A DNA stretch of 64,000 nt from Chelativorans sp. YIM 93263 (lineage in GTDB: Bacteria; Pseudomonadota; Alphaproteobacteria; Rhizobiales; Rhizobiaceae), in NCBI RefSeq assembly GCF_028767125.1, contig NZ_JAKCWP010000004.1:214001-278000 (forward strand), in the 5' to 3' direction. Of this stretch, positions 16,448 through 26,137 are shown piece by piece. The notes under the pieces are model-generated. The model was not told the origin of the DNA and did no database searches. It saw only the letters and a program-made list of their open reading frames with translations. The position numbers and the translations under genes were made by a program. Position 1 is the first letter of the stretch. The number at the start of each line of letters is the position of its first letter.

Positions 16448-16705
16448 TGTTCCTCCCGCAGCGCAGTGCGAAGCACCATACCGCCGCTATTCCAGTAAGC
16501 CCGCAGGGCTAATCCTCGTCTTGCGCGAACCCGCATCTTTGATGGGAAATCCCGCAAAAAACTTGCCTCTATGTTCCTGTACATGGCTCCCAGTCTATCG
16601 CATCCTGCCTTGGCCGAGTGGGGAAATCACAGTCGCGGCTTTTTGCGCCCTGTCGGCGGGAATGGGAGTGGTTCCGCTGCAGGGCGGGTTTTAAGGGAGG
16701 ATAAG

Positions 16706-17725
16706 ATGAAATTTCACAGGATGCTAACGTCATCGGCGGCAGCTTTGTGCGTTGCCATGCCCGTCTCGACCTTGGCAGACACGTCGGACAAGAGCATTGC
16801 GCTTTCCAACAACTATGCCGGCAATTCCTGGCGCCAGGCGATGCTGGAGAGCTGGGACAAGGTGACCGGCGCCGCCGTCGAGGAAGGCGTAGTGGCCGCT
16901 GCCGACGCCTTCACCACCGCCGAGAACCAGGCCACCGAGCAGGCCGCGCAGATCCAGAATATGATCCTGCAGGGGTATGATGCCATCGTGCTCAACGCCG
17001 CCTCGCCGACGGGTCTCAACGGCGCGGTGCGCGAGGCGTGCGACGCCGGCATCATCGTCGTATCCTTCGACGGCATCGTCACCGAGGAATGCGCTTGGCG
17101 CATCGCCGTCGATTTCCACGAGATGGGACGCAGCCAGATCGAGTATTTGGCTGATCGCATGTCCGATGGCGGCACACTGCTGGAGATCCGCGGCCTTGCC
17201 GGCGTCTTCGTCGATGATGAGATTTCCGGCGGTATCCACGCCGGTGTCGAGGAATACCCGGAGTTCGAGATCGCTGGCTCCGTGCATGGCGACTGGGCGC
17301 AGGATGTCTCCCAAAGGGCGGTGGCCGGCATTCTGCCGAGCCTGCCGGAGATCGACGCCGTGGTGACCCAGGGCGGTGACGGCTACGGCGCAGCGCAGGC
17401 CTTTGCCGCCTCCGGGCGCGATATGCCGGTCATTGTCATGGGCAATCGCCACGACGAGTTGACCTGGTGGAAGGAACAGAAGGACGCCAACGGTTACGAG
17501 ACCATGTCGGTCTCCATCGCGCCGGGCGTGTCCACGCTCGCCTTCTGGGTCGCCCAGCAGATCCTTGACGGCGAGGATGTGCCGAAGGATCTCGTGGTCC
17601 CGTTCCTGCGCATTGACCAGGACAATCTCGAAGAGAACCTGGCCAACACCCAGGAAGGCGGCGTCGCCAATGTCGAGTATACGCTCGAGGACGCCAAAGC
17701 CGTCATCGCCGAGGCGAAAGACTGA
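16706..17725 (+). CDS. Periplasmic binding protein of a ribose-type ABC importer (Peripla_BP_4)
   Basis: 339 residues with a signal peptide (cleavage near residue 24, STLA-DT). The mature protein has the two-lobed pattern: IALSNNYAGNSWRQAMLESW, EQAAQIQNMILQGYDAIVLN, GIIVVSFDGIV, and VVTQGGDGYGAAQAFAASGR, typical of RbsB-like proteins for sugars, sugar alcohols or autoinducer-2. AGGGAGG at 16694-16700 precedes ATG 16706. Divergent from the two-component system. Many aromatic residues near the hinge (NSWRQ, RHDELTWWKE) do not identify the ligand. Confidence 0.9.
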   Translation: MKFHRMLTSSAAALCVAMPVSTLADTSDKSIALSNNYAGNSWRQAMLESWDKVTGAAVEEGVVAAADAFTTAENQATEQAAQIQNMILQGYDAIVLNAASPTGLNGAVREACDAGIIVVSFDGIVTEECAWRIAVDFHEMGRSQIEYLADRMSDGGTLLEIRGLAGVFVDDEISGGIHAGVEEYPEFEIAGSVHGDWAQDVSQRAVAGILPSLPEIDAVVTQGGDGYGAAQAFAASGRDMPVIVMGNRHDELTWWKEQKDANGYETMSVSIAPGVSTLAFWVAQQILDGEDVPKDLVVPFLRIDQDNLEENLANTQEGGVANVEYTLEDAKAVIAEAKD

Positions 17726-17738
17726 TCTGGCCCTGTGG

Positions 17739-17769
17739 CCGCCGTGCGCCTGCTGGCGGCGCACGGCGG
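17739..17769 (+). other. Intra-operon hairpin after the ribose-type binding-protein gene
   Basis: CCGCCGTGCGCC (17739-17750) pairs perfectly with GGCGCACGGCGG (17758-17769) around a 7-nt loop. There is no T-run and translation resumes 31 bp later at the ATPase gene. Expected role: 3' stabiliser of the binding-protein message or partial terminator. Confidence 0.75.
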
Positions 17770-17800
17770 GCGGTTCTGACCCTCGGCTTCGCGAGCTTCC

Positions 17801-19264
17801 ATGAATACATCCACCGAAACCCAGAAGGATGCGGTGATAGCCGTTGAAGACGCGCGGATCAGCTTCGGCGCGGTCAAGGCGCTGAATGGTGCCCAACTGG
17901 CCATCATGCCGGGCGAATGCCTGGGCCTGGTCGGCCATAACGGCGCTGGCAAGTCGACCATCGTCAATGTCATCAATGGCGGCCTGACGCCGCATGCTGG
18001 GCGCATTTTCGCCGACGGCGCTATTCAGGAGCGCTACGGGATCAATGTGGCGCGCGCCCATGGCGTGCGCTGCGTCTTCCAGGAACTGTCGCTGTGCCCA
18101 AATCTCACCGTGATCGAAAACACGCGCATCCTGCACCGGGAACTGGGCGGTCCGGGCTGGCGCGCAAAGGCGCGTGAAGTTATCGGCCGCAGTCTTGACG
18201 CCGTTTTCCCCAACCATGGCATCGATCCGGCTGTCACGGTGGGCTCGCTGTCCATAGCAGAACGGCAGATGGTCGAGATCGCCATGGCGTTTTCCGACGC
18301 CGGGATCAAGCCGCGCCTGATAATCCTTGATGAGCCGACCTCGTCGCTCGACAGCGGATTGGCCGGGAAAATGCTTGACTATGTGCAGTCCTTTATCGCT
18401 GCCGGCGGCTCGGTCATCTTCATCTCCCACATCCTGCACGAGGTTCTGGCGGTCGCCGACCGTATCGTCGTCATGAAGGACGGCGGCGTGGCGGCGGAAC
18501 GCGCCTCCGGGGATTTCACCGAGAAGAGTCTGGTGGAAGCCATGGGCAGCGTGGTGAAGAACGAGACGCGCCAGCACAGCGGACGCGATCTCAATGCGGC
18601 CCCGGTCGTTCTTGAACAGCGCGACACGGGCCTTCCTTTCGCCGCGCGTGAAGGCGAGATTGTCGGGCTTGCAGGGCTGAGTGGCCACGGTCAGACGGAA
18701 ATGCTGCTGAGGCTCCACCGGCTGCGAAGCAGAAACTGGCTGCCGCAGCGTGACCCGGCGGTCACTTTCGTAGCCGGCGACAGGCGCCTCAATGGCATCT
18801 TTGAGCGCTGGAGCATATTGCGCAATCTCTCGGTCGCCGCTCTCGGCGATCTCGTGCATCGCGGTCTGGTCAACGAGCGCGCCGAGCGCAGCAAGGCCGA
18901 AGATTGGCGCGAGAGGATTGAGATCCGCACACAAAATCTCGATGGCGGAGTGCTGTCGCTTTCAGGCGGCAACCAGCAGAAGGTGCTCTTCGCCCGCGCC
19001 CTCTCCACGCGCGCGCCCGTCGTGCTGATGGATGATCCCATGCGCGGCGTCGATGTGGGCACCAAGCAGGAAGTTTATCGCATAATCCGCGAGGAGGCGG
19101 CCGCCGGCCGCACCTTCGTCTGGTATTCCACGGAAATGGAGGAGGTGTGCCTGTGCGATCGGGTGTTTGTGTTCCGCGAGGGCCGGATCGTGGCAGAACT
19201 GACGGGGGAGGAGGTGACGGAAGCGAACATTCTCGCGGCCTCGTTCGCCGGGCTGCCCGCATGA
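17801..19264 (+). CDS. Ribose-type ABC importer ATPase (RbsA-like, two NBDs)
   Basis: 487 residues. NBD1 carries Walker A GHNGAGKST, Q-loop FQELSLCPNLTVIEN, signature-like LSIAERQMVEIA and Walker B LIILDEPTSSLD. NBD2 has the degenerate first loop GLAGLSGHGQTEM usual for RbsA-type proteins, signature SLSGGNQQKVLFARAL, and VLMDDPMRGVDVGTK. The NBD2 sequence between about 255 and 300 is shorter than in E. coli RbsA. Its TGA overlaps the ATG of the first permease (ATGA). Confidence 0.92.
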   Translation: MNTSTETQKDAVIAVEDARISFGAVKALNGAQLAIMPGECLGLVGHNGAGKSTIVNVINGGLTPHAGRIFADGAIQERYGINVARAHGVRCVFQELSLCPNLTVIENTRILHRELGGPGWRAKAREVIGRSLDAVFPNHGIDPAVTVGSLSIAERQMVEIAMAFSDAGIKPRLIILDEPTSSLDSGLAGKMLDYVQSFIAAGGSVIFISHILHEVLAVADRIVVMKDGGVAAERASGDFTEKSLVEAMGSVVKNETRQHSGRDLNAAPVVLEQRDTGLPFAAREGEIVGLAGLSGHGQTEMLLRLHRLRSRNWLPQRDPAVTFVAGDRRLNGIFERWSILRNLSVAALGDLVHRGLVNERAERSKAEDWRERIEIRTQNLDGGVLSLSGGNQQKVLFARALSTRAPVVLMDDPMRGVDVGTKQEVYRIIREEAAAGRTFVWYSTEMEEVCLCDRVFVFREGRIVAELTGEEVTEANILAASFAGLPA

Positions 19265-20202
19265 ACCGCTACGTCTCGGTCGATACGCTGCGGCTCGCGC
19301 TGCCTGCGCTCTCGCTGGCGATCCTTCTGGTCGCCGTCTTCTGGCTGCAGCCCAGGGCCATGAGCTATACGGGGCTCAATCTGCTGTTCAATCTGGCGGT
19401 GCCGATCGCCTTGGCGACGCTGGCGCAGATGCTCATCATGGCGGTCAACGATCTGGATCTCTCCATAGGTGCCTTTGTCAGCTTCGTGGCCTGCGTAACG
19501 GCTACCTACCTCTACAGCACGCCCGTGGTCGGCATCCTCATCCTTGCGGCATCGGTCGGCGCCTATGCCGTGCTCGGCGTGATCATTCACCTGCGCAACC
19601 TGCCCGCCATCGTCGTCACGCTCGGCATGAGCTTCGTATGGGGCGGATTCGCGGTGTTGCTCCTGCCTTCTCCGGGCGGACAGGCACCGGAGTGGGCACG
19701 CTGGCTGATGACCGTGCGCCCGCCCTTTGTCCCGGTGGCCATTGTCGCCAGCATCGTGGCCGCGCTGCTGGCGCATCTCCTCGTCATGCGTTCCTCGCTC
19801 GGCGTTCTCATCCGTGGTGTGGGCGGCAATGCGCGTTCGGTGGAGCGGGCCGGCTGGTCGGTCATCGCAGCGCGGGCCGCGGCCTATGGACTTGCTGGTT
19901 TCTTCGCTGTGCTCGCTGGAATCGCCCTGGTGGGGCTCACCACCTCGGCCGACGCCGGCATTGCGCAGCGCTATACGCTTCTTTCCATTGCCGGGGTCAT
20001 CCTTGGCGGTGGTGAGTTCACCGGCGGGCGCATCTCGCCCATTGGTGCCGTCATCGGAGCGCTGACGCTCACGCTTGCCGGCTCCTTCCTATCCTTCCTG
20101 CGTCTGCCGTCCGATTGGCAGATCGGCGCACAGGGCGCGATCCTCATCATCGTGCTCGCCTTTCGGCTGCTGCTCAACCGCCTGGAGGCGCGGAACAAAT
20201 GA
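19261..20202 (+). CDS. Ribose-type ABC importer permease 1 (RbsC-like)
   Basis: 313 residues, 8-10 membrane segments, BPD_transp_2 family. Diagnostic pieces are LLFNLAVPIALATLAQMLIM AVNDLDLSIGAFVSF near the start, the cytoplasmic loop VLIRGVGGNARSVERAGWSV and GVILGGGEFTGGRISPIGAV near the end. ATG overlaps the ATPase stop, and its own TGA overlaps the next ATG, so the three genes are translationally coupled. Probably forms a heterodimeric channel with permease 2, as two different permeases are encoded. Confidence 0.92.
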   Translation: MNRYVSVDTLRLALPALSLAILLVAVFWLQPRAMSYTGLNLLFNLAVPIALATLAQMLIMAVNDLDLSIGAFVSFVACVTATYLYSTPVVGILILAASVGAYAVLGVIIHLRNLPAIVVTLGMSFVWGGFAVLLLPSPGGQAPEWARWLMTVRPPFVPVAIVASIVAALLAHLLVMRSSLGVLIRGVGGNARSVERAGWSVIAARAAAYGLAGFFAVLAGIALVGLTTSADAGIAQRYTLLSIAGVILGGGEFTGGRISPIGAVIGALTLTLAGSFLSFLRLPSDWQIGAQGAILIIVLAFRLLLNRLEARNK

Positions 20203-21149
20203 CCGCACTTCAAAGCCTTACGCAAAGACCCTGGATATGGTCTTTCCTCGCCACCGCCCTGGTGTGGTTCACCACCGTGCTCATGACCGGCACGGGCGGT
20301 GCGCTTGGCCTATCACACGCCGCCTTCACCTTCGCGGCCTTCTCCGTGATCGTCGGCACCGGGCAGATGTTCGTCATCACGCTGGGACCGGGCAACATCG
20401 ACCTCTCGATTCCTGCGACTATGACGCTGGCGGGCACCGTAGCGCTCAAGCTTATGGCCGTGGATAACGGCATGGTAGCGGCTGGGCTGCTCGCTGCCCT
20501 CGGCGTCGGGCTGGCTGTCGGAGTGGCAAACTACACGCTCATCAAGCTGCTGCGCATCCCACCCATCATCGCCACGCTCTCCATGAGCTTCATCGTCCAA
20601 TCCATAGCGATCTGGACCAATCGTGGCTTGCGCATTAAGCCACCGCAACTCCTGGCAGAGTTCACCACCTCCAGCACCTTTGGCGTTCCCAATACGGCGC
20701 TGGTGGCGCTGGCGGTCACTGTGGTCGCGTGGCTGCTTTTGGAACGCGCCGTTTATGGCCGCTGGATCACTGCAATCGGCCAATCCTTGGAGGCTGCGCG
20801 CATGGCTGGCGTGCCGGTAGAGGGCGCCCGCTTCGTGACCTATGTGCTGTGCGCAGTGCTGGCGGCCTTCGCCGGCTATCTGCTGGCCAGTTTCTCTGGT
20901 GGCGCGGCGCTCAATATGGGCGCGGAGTATCTGTTGATGTCGATTGCCGTCGTCGTCATCGGCGGCACCTCGGTCGCCGGCGGCGAGTCCAACGTGCCCG
21001 GCATCTGGGGCGCCTCGCTCTTCATGTTCCTGGTCGTGAGCATGCTCAACACCTACGGCTTCAGCGCCGGCGTCCGCATGATCATGACGGGCTTCATCAT
21101 CATCAGCGTCATCATGCTCGCCGGCGGCTGGCGGGCGAACGCGCGCTAG
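20199..21149 (+). CDS. Ribose-type ABC importer permease 2 (RbsC-like)
   Basis: 316 residues, BPD_transp_2 family. FVITLGPGNIDLSIPATMTL matches the conserved ND-DLS region of RbsC-type permeases; IGQSLEAARMAGVPVEGARF is the coupling helix, and AVVVIGGTSVAGGESNVPGI the conserved re-entrant region near the C-terminus. The start overlaps permease 1 by ATGA. Distinct enough from permease 1 to suggest an asymmetric transporter, not a recent duplication. Confidence 0.92.
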   Translation: MTALQSLTQRPWIWSFLATALVWFTTVLMTGTGGALGLSHAAFTFAAFSVIVGTGQMFVITLGPGNIDLSIPATMTLAGTVALKLMAVDNGMVAAGLLAALGVGLAVGVANYTLIKLLRIPPIIATLSMSFIVQSIAIWTNRGLRIKPPQLLAEFTTSSTFGVPNTALVALAVTVVAWLLLERAVYGRWITAIGQSLEAARMAGVPVEGARFVTYVLCAVLAAFAGYLLASFSGGAALNMGAEYLLMSIAVVVIGGTSVAGGESNVPGIWGASLFMFLVVSMLNTYGFSAGVRMIMTGFIIISVIMLAGGWRANAR

Positions 21150-21163
21150 AGCGGGACTCTTTT

Positions 21164-22078
<915 letters not shown>

Positions 22079-22113
22079 TAGTGCCGACTTGACGGTTAAT
22101 CCGTGCTGGCCCC

Positions 22114-23616
22114 TCAGCGCCCCGCCTGATAGTTCGGGCTTTCGCGGGTGATCGTCACGTCGTGCGGGTGGCTTTCCCGCAGGCCGGCGCCGGAAATGCG
22201 GATGAAGGTGGCCTTCTCCTGAAAGGTCGCCAGATCGGCCGCGCCGACATAGCCCATGGCCGCCTTCAGCCCGCCGGTCAACTGGTGCAGAACGCCGGAA
22301 GCCGGTCCCTTGTAGGGAACCTGCCCCTCAATGCCCTCCGGCACGAGCTTCAGCGTGTCGCGCACCTCCGCCTGGAAATAGCGGTCGGCAGAGCCGCGCG
22401 CCATCGCGCCGACGGAGCCCATGCCACGATAGGCTTTGAAGGAGCGGCCCTGGTAAAGATAAACCTCACCGGGGCTCTCATCCGTGCCGGCCAGCAGGGA
22501 GCCGACCATCACCGCGCCCGCACCGGCGGCAATCGCCTTTGCGAGGTCGCCGGAATATTTGATGCCGCCGTCGGCGATAATGGAAACGCCGGCTTTTTGG
22601 GCCTCTTCCGCTGCCGTCATGATGGCCGAAAGCTGCGGCATGCCGACACCCGCCACAACGCGCGTGGTGCAGATCGAGCCGGGTCCGATGCCGATCTTGA
22701 CGCAATCGGCGCCCGCATCGATGAGGGCCTTGGTGCCTTCCGCTGTAGCCACGTTGCCGGCGATGATGCGCACGGCATTGGAAAGCTTCTTGGCGCGGGT
22801 GACGGCGTCGAGGACGCGCTGGGAATGGCCGTGCGCGGTGTCGATGACGAGAAGATCGACGCCGGCATCGATGAGGCGCTCAGCACGCTCGAAACCGTCG
22901 TTGCCCACGCTCGTCGCCGCGGCAACGCGCAGACGGCCATGCGCATCCTTGGATGCGTGCGGGTTGAGTTGGGATTTCTCGATATCCTTGACTGTGATGA
23001 GGCCGACGCAGTTGCCGGCATCGTCGACTACCAGCAACTTTTCGATGCGGTGGTGATGCAGCAGACGCTTGGCTTCGTCCTGGCTGACGCCTTCTTTCAC
23101 TGTGATGAGGTTGTCGTGCGTCATCAACTCGCGCACCGGCTGCTGCGAATTGGAAGCAAATCGCACGTCACGATTCGTCAGAATGCCGACGAGACGACCG
23201 GTCATATGTCCACCTTGGCCGCCATTCTCGACCACCGGAATGCCGGAGATATGGTGCCGGTCCATCAGTGCATAGGCATCGGCCAGCTTCGCGTCCGGAC
23301 CGATGGTGACCGGGTTGACCACCATGCCGGACTCGAACTTCTTGACCTGACGGACTTCCTCGGCTTGCTCGGCCGGCGAGAGATTGCGGTGAACGACGCC
23401 GATGCCGCCGGCCTGCGCAACGGCGATGGCCAGACGCGACTCCGTCACCGTGTCCATGGCCGCCGAGAGGATCGGGATGTTGAGGTCGATGTCGCCGGCA
23501 ATCCGGGTGCTGACGTCGGTCTGGCCGGGCATAACCTCCGAATGCCCCGGCTGCAGGAGCACGTCGTCGAAAGTGAGCGCCTCGGCGCCGGTTGCGGTTT
23601 CGATGATTTTCGCCAT
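22114..23616 (-). CDS. guaB: Inosine-5'-monophosphate dehydrogenase
   Basis: 500 residues, full length. Oxidises IMP to XMP with NAD, the committed step of guanine nucleotide synthesis. Landmarks: N-terminal [18 protein letters not shown], two CBS domains at about 95-215 ([20 protein letters not shown]), the IMP loop [17 protein letters not shown] with the catalytic cysteine, and the flap [20 protein letters not shown], then [19 protein letters not shown]. No neighbour in the immediate purine pathway is in view; it ends 35 bp from the convergent lactonase gene. Confidence 0.97.
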   Translation of the reverse strand: MAKIIETATGAEALTFDDVLLQPGHSEVMPGQTDVSTRIAGDIDLNIPILSAAMDTVTESRLAIAVAQAGGIGVVHRNLSPAEQAEEVRQVKKFESGMVVNPVTIGPDAKLADAYALMDRHHISGIPVVENGGQGGHMTGRLVGILTNRDVRFASNSQQPVRELMTHDNLITVKEGVSQDEAKRLLHHHRIEKLLVVDDAGNCVGLITVKDIEKSQLNPHASKDAHGRLRVAAATSVGNDGFERAERLIDAGVDLLVIDTAHGHSQRVLDAVTRAKKLSNAVRIIAGNVATAEGTKALIDAGADCVKIGIGPGSICTTRVVAGVGMPQLSAIMTAAEEAQKAGVSIIADGGIKYSGDLAKAIAAGAGAVMVGSLLAGTDESPGEVYLYQGRSFKAYRGMGSVGAMARGSADRYFQAEVRDTLKLVPEGIEGQVPYKGPASGVLHQLTGGLKAAMGYVGAADLATFQEKATFIRISGAGLRESHPHDVTITRESPNYQAGR

Positions 23617-23758
23617 GGGCCAACCCTTAAATAAGTGCGCTACCCTTCTCCGGCGGGAGAACGGATTTTCGACGGTGATTCCCTTTCAGGATTGGCGCTG
23701 GCTCGTACCACGTTCAGGGCCTGAAGAAAAGCGCGAATGCAAAGCGGCAGCGCAGCGC

Positions 23759-24550
23759 TTATGTCCGTATCCAGTCGATACATGCGGCCGGCAGGATCGT
23801 GCCGCTAACGATCATGGCGCCACCGCGATATAGCTCCATGGCGCGGCTGCGGTCCGGAAGGTCGATCGCCCATACCTGGTCTGATCGGTCGGACCACAGC
23901 AGTCGCCCGTCGACCTGCGCTACCACCTCCATGGCCTGCCCCGGCGAAACGCCAGGCCGAAACACCACGACGATGGCAGAGGTGTCGGCCGGTGGTATGG
24001 CGGCTGCCCCGCCCAGCAGAATCGCAAGGCCCGCCAGCATGGCCGGCGCAGCTCTGCGGGACCGGACTGCGCCCCCCGGCGGGCGGGCGAACCAGCCGGC
24101 GACGATGAAGGCAACACCGAAAACGAAGAACCACAGGAGATCCCAAAAGAGTGGATTGTCCGAAGCCATCCGGATGCGGTGGATGCCGAGAACCCAGTGT
24201 GAGACGATGCCGTCGATCACGTGCCAGGCGCCGAAGCCGATCAGCGCATTCGCAAACAGAAGCCGGTCGGCGCGCGGGCGGGCGAACTCCTCCCGCGAGC
24301 GCCAGAGCAGGAGGAGACCGGCGAGCACGACCACATACATCAGGACATGAAAGAAGCCGTCGGCCATGATTTGGAAGCGCAAGTCGCCGAAGCGTCCGCC
24401 CTCCAGCCCGGACAGTAGGTGATGCCACTGAAGCACCTGGTGCAGCAGGATGCCGTCAAAGAATCCGCCAATGGCAAAGCCCAGCATATATCCCGCCCAG
24501 TGAAAGGAGGGGGAAAGTCGCGTCGACGTGTCTGCTATCGTGCTGCTCAT
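23759..24550 (-). CDS. DUF2243 membrane protein with an extra C-terminal soluble domain
   Basis: 263 residues from ATG 24550. The first 165 residues match DUF2243: FAIGGFFDGILLHQVLQWHH and WHVIDGIVSHWVLGIHRIR, with four membrane segments and conserved histidines that could bind metal. A fifth segment at about 170-190 leads to a C-terminal domain with VVVFRPGVSPGQAMEVVAQV and MELYRGGAMIVSG, a small alpha/beta ferredoxin-like pattern probably exported to the periplasm. Typical DUF2243 proteins stop after the fourth segment. The function is unknown; the family often sits near cytochrome oxidase assembly genes, which are not seen here. Confidence 0.75.
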   Translation of the reverse strand: MSSTIADTSTRLSPSFHWAGYMLGFAIGGFFDGILLHQVLQWHHLLSGLEGGRFGDLRFQIMADGFFHVLMYVVVLAGLLLLWRSREEFARPRADRLLFANALIGFGAWHVIDGIVSHWVLGIHRIRMASDNPLFWDLLWFFVFGVAFIVAGWFARPPGGAVRSRRAAPAMLAGLAILLGGAAAIPPADTSAIVVVFRPGVSPGQAMEVVAQVDGRLLWSDRSDQVWAIDLPDRSRAMELYRGGAMIVSGTILPAACIDWIRT

Positions 24551-24705
24551 TTGGGGCCTCTTCGATGAGCCCCCAACAGGATGTGTGCGGCTTGGTTCCC
24601 GGGGGCAGGCGCAGCGAAGCCCTGCGCGACGGCTCCGGGCGTCTATCGTGGTCGCACAAGGGCGGGATGGGAGACTGGCGGCCAAAGCGTCGCCCTATCT
24701 CGAAG

Positions 24706-25887
24706 TCATGCCGAGAATGTTGCCATTGCTACGACTGCCTCGATCTCCGAGTCTTTGACGACTTTCTTTCGGTCTGCGAGATCCTTGAAAAGGCGGAACG
24801 ATTCCTCCAACGTCCCCTCGTCAAATGTATAACCCAGCTCTTTAAGCTTCTCCCGAAAGGCGCGGCGGCCTGAATGCTTACCCATCACCAGTGTGGACTT
24901 CGACACGCCAACCGATTCGGGAGTCATGATCTCGTAGGTTTGCGCGTTCTTCAACATTCCGTCCTGATGGATGCCGCTCTCGTGCGCGAAGGCGTTACGC
25001 CCGACGATCGCTTTGTTGTACTGCACCGGGAAGGAGGTGACCGCCGACACCAGCTGTGAGGCGTGCATCAGCATCGTGCTCTCGATGCCCGTCACGTACG
25101 GCATTGCGTCGCAACGGGTTCGGATCGCCATCACCACCTCTTCCAGAGAGGCGTTGCCAGCCCTCTCGCCGATCCCGTTGATGGTGCATTCGACCTGCCG
25201 GGCGCCGCCGGCGATGCCGGCCAGCGAATTGGCCACGGCCAAGCCGAGATCGTCGTGGCAATGCACCGAAAACACCGCCCTGTCCGAGTTCGGAACCCGC
25301 GAGCGCACAGTCTCGAACAGGCGCCGATACTCGTCGGGGGTGGCGTAGCCGACCGTGTCGGGGATGTTGATGGTAGTGGCTCCGGCTAAAATCGCGGCCT
25401 CCACACAGCGGCAGAGAAAATCGATCTCACTGCGGGTCCCATCCTCGCAGGACCACTCCACGTCGTCAGTGTAGCTGCGGGCATGTCGGACGCTGGCGGT
25501 CACGGCCTCAAGCACCTCGTGAGGCTCCATCCGGAGTTTGTGCTTTATGTGTAGCGGCGAAGTGGCGATGAAGGTATGGATGCGACCGCGCTTCGCCGGT
25601 TCAATTGCCTCGGCGCAACGATCGATGTCTGGGATATCGGCACGCGCCAGGCCGCAGATCACCGCACTTCTGGCACGTCGGGCGATCTCCCGCACTGCTG
25701 CGAAGTCGCCGTCGGAGGCGACTGGGAAGCCCGCTTCGATGACGTCAACGCCCATGTGGTCGAGGAGCTCGGCAACCTGCAGCTTCTCCTCGAGCGTCAT
25801 GGACGCGCCAGGGCACTGCTCGCCATCTCGTAGCGTTGTGTCGAAGATGACGACACGGTCTTCGGTCGAAATGGATTGCATGGTCAT
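24706..25887 (-). CDS. 2-isopropylmalate/homocitrate synthase-like enzyme lacking the regulatory domain
   Basis: 393 residues. The HMG-CoA-lyase-like TIM barrel is complete: FDTTLRDGEQCPGASM (metal-ligand Asp16), VEAGF-type DVIEAGFPVASDGDF, FSVHCHDDLG (metal-ligand His209 and His211), and INGIGERAGN (metal-ligand Asn). Subdomain I follows (AHESGIHQDGMLKN, LVMGKHSGRRAFREKLKELG). Genuine LeuA continues with a leucine-binding regulatory domain of about 120-150 residues; here the protein stops right after the linker (FKDLADRKKVVKDSEIEAVV). It should condense an acyl-CoA with a 2-oxo acid without feedback inhibition. It is last in a decarboxylase-GNAT-synthase series, which suggests a special, not housekeeping, role. 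Confidence 0.85.
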   Translation of the reverse strand: MTMQSISTEDRVVIFDTTLRDGEQCPGASMTLEEKLQVAELLDHMGVDVIEAGFPVASDGDFAAVREIARRARSAVICGLARADIPDIDRCAEAIEPAKRGRIHTFIATSPLHIKHKLRMEPHEVLEAVTASVRHARSYTDDVEWSCEDGTRSEIDFLCRCVEAAILAGATTINIPDTVGYATPDEYRRLFETVRSRVPNSDRAVFSVHCHDDLGLAVANSLAGIAGGARQVECTINGIGERAGNASLEEVVMAIRTRCDAMPYVTGIESTMLMHASQLVSAVTSFPVQYNKAIVGRNAFAHESGIHQDGMLKNAQTYEIMTPESVGVSKSTLVMGKHSGRRAFREKLKELGYTFDEGTLEESFRLFKDLADRKKVVKDSEIEAVVAMATFSA

Positions 25888-26137
25888 GATCGGAGGTTCC
25901 CTTCATACGCCGCTATTTCAACCGAGAATTCCCGCGCGCGGCTCGAGTCGACCCTGAAATGGGCAGGGCCATCGCAACATCTCAAGCACTGCGCCGCAGC
26001 GGCTGGTCAGCATCACGCTGGTCCCGAATTGGGCCATCTACAACGCTGGATGATGTGGTGGCTTCTATGCTTCCGAGCGTCCGCACGATCTCGACTGCCG
26101 TGGCATCAGCGCCGATGCCACGGCGTGCGATCGCCTT
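25888..26137. other. 250-bp gap between the GNAT and synthase genes, with an in-frame open tail
   Basis: On the minus strand, the frame of the GNAT gene remains open for 51 more codons after its TAG stop (26138), up to a TGA at 25982-25984. The peptide would read KAIARRGIGADATAVEIVRT LGSIEATTSSSVVDG and so on. There is no ATG and no ribosome binding site inside. It may be a relic of a longer protein or chance; the ribosome binding region of the synthase gene lies at the lower end. Confidence 0.3.

Noticed and set aside
16730-18934. A 734-codon open frame on the minus strand
   Set aside because: It is antisense to the ribose-type binding protein and ATPase genes, which have full family motifs and ribosome binding sites; long antisense frames are common in GC-rich coding DNA.
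22162-23634. A 490-codon plus-strand frame
   Set aside because: Lies antisense to guaB, whose IMPDH motifs are unambiguous; translated sequence is low-complexity Arg/Gly/Asp-rich without family patterns.
25982-26137. Idea that the open tail after the GNAT gene is the displaced regulatory domain of the 2-IPMS-like enzyme
   Set aside because: Only a short and weak resemblance to the LeuA C-terminus (G-V/I-G-x-A/D-T); it is too short, and lies upstream of the synthase, not downstream.
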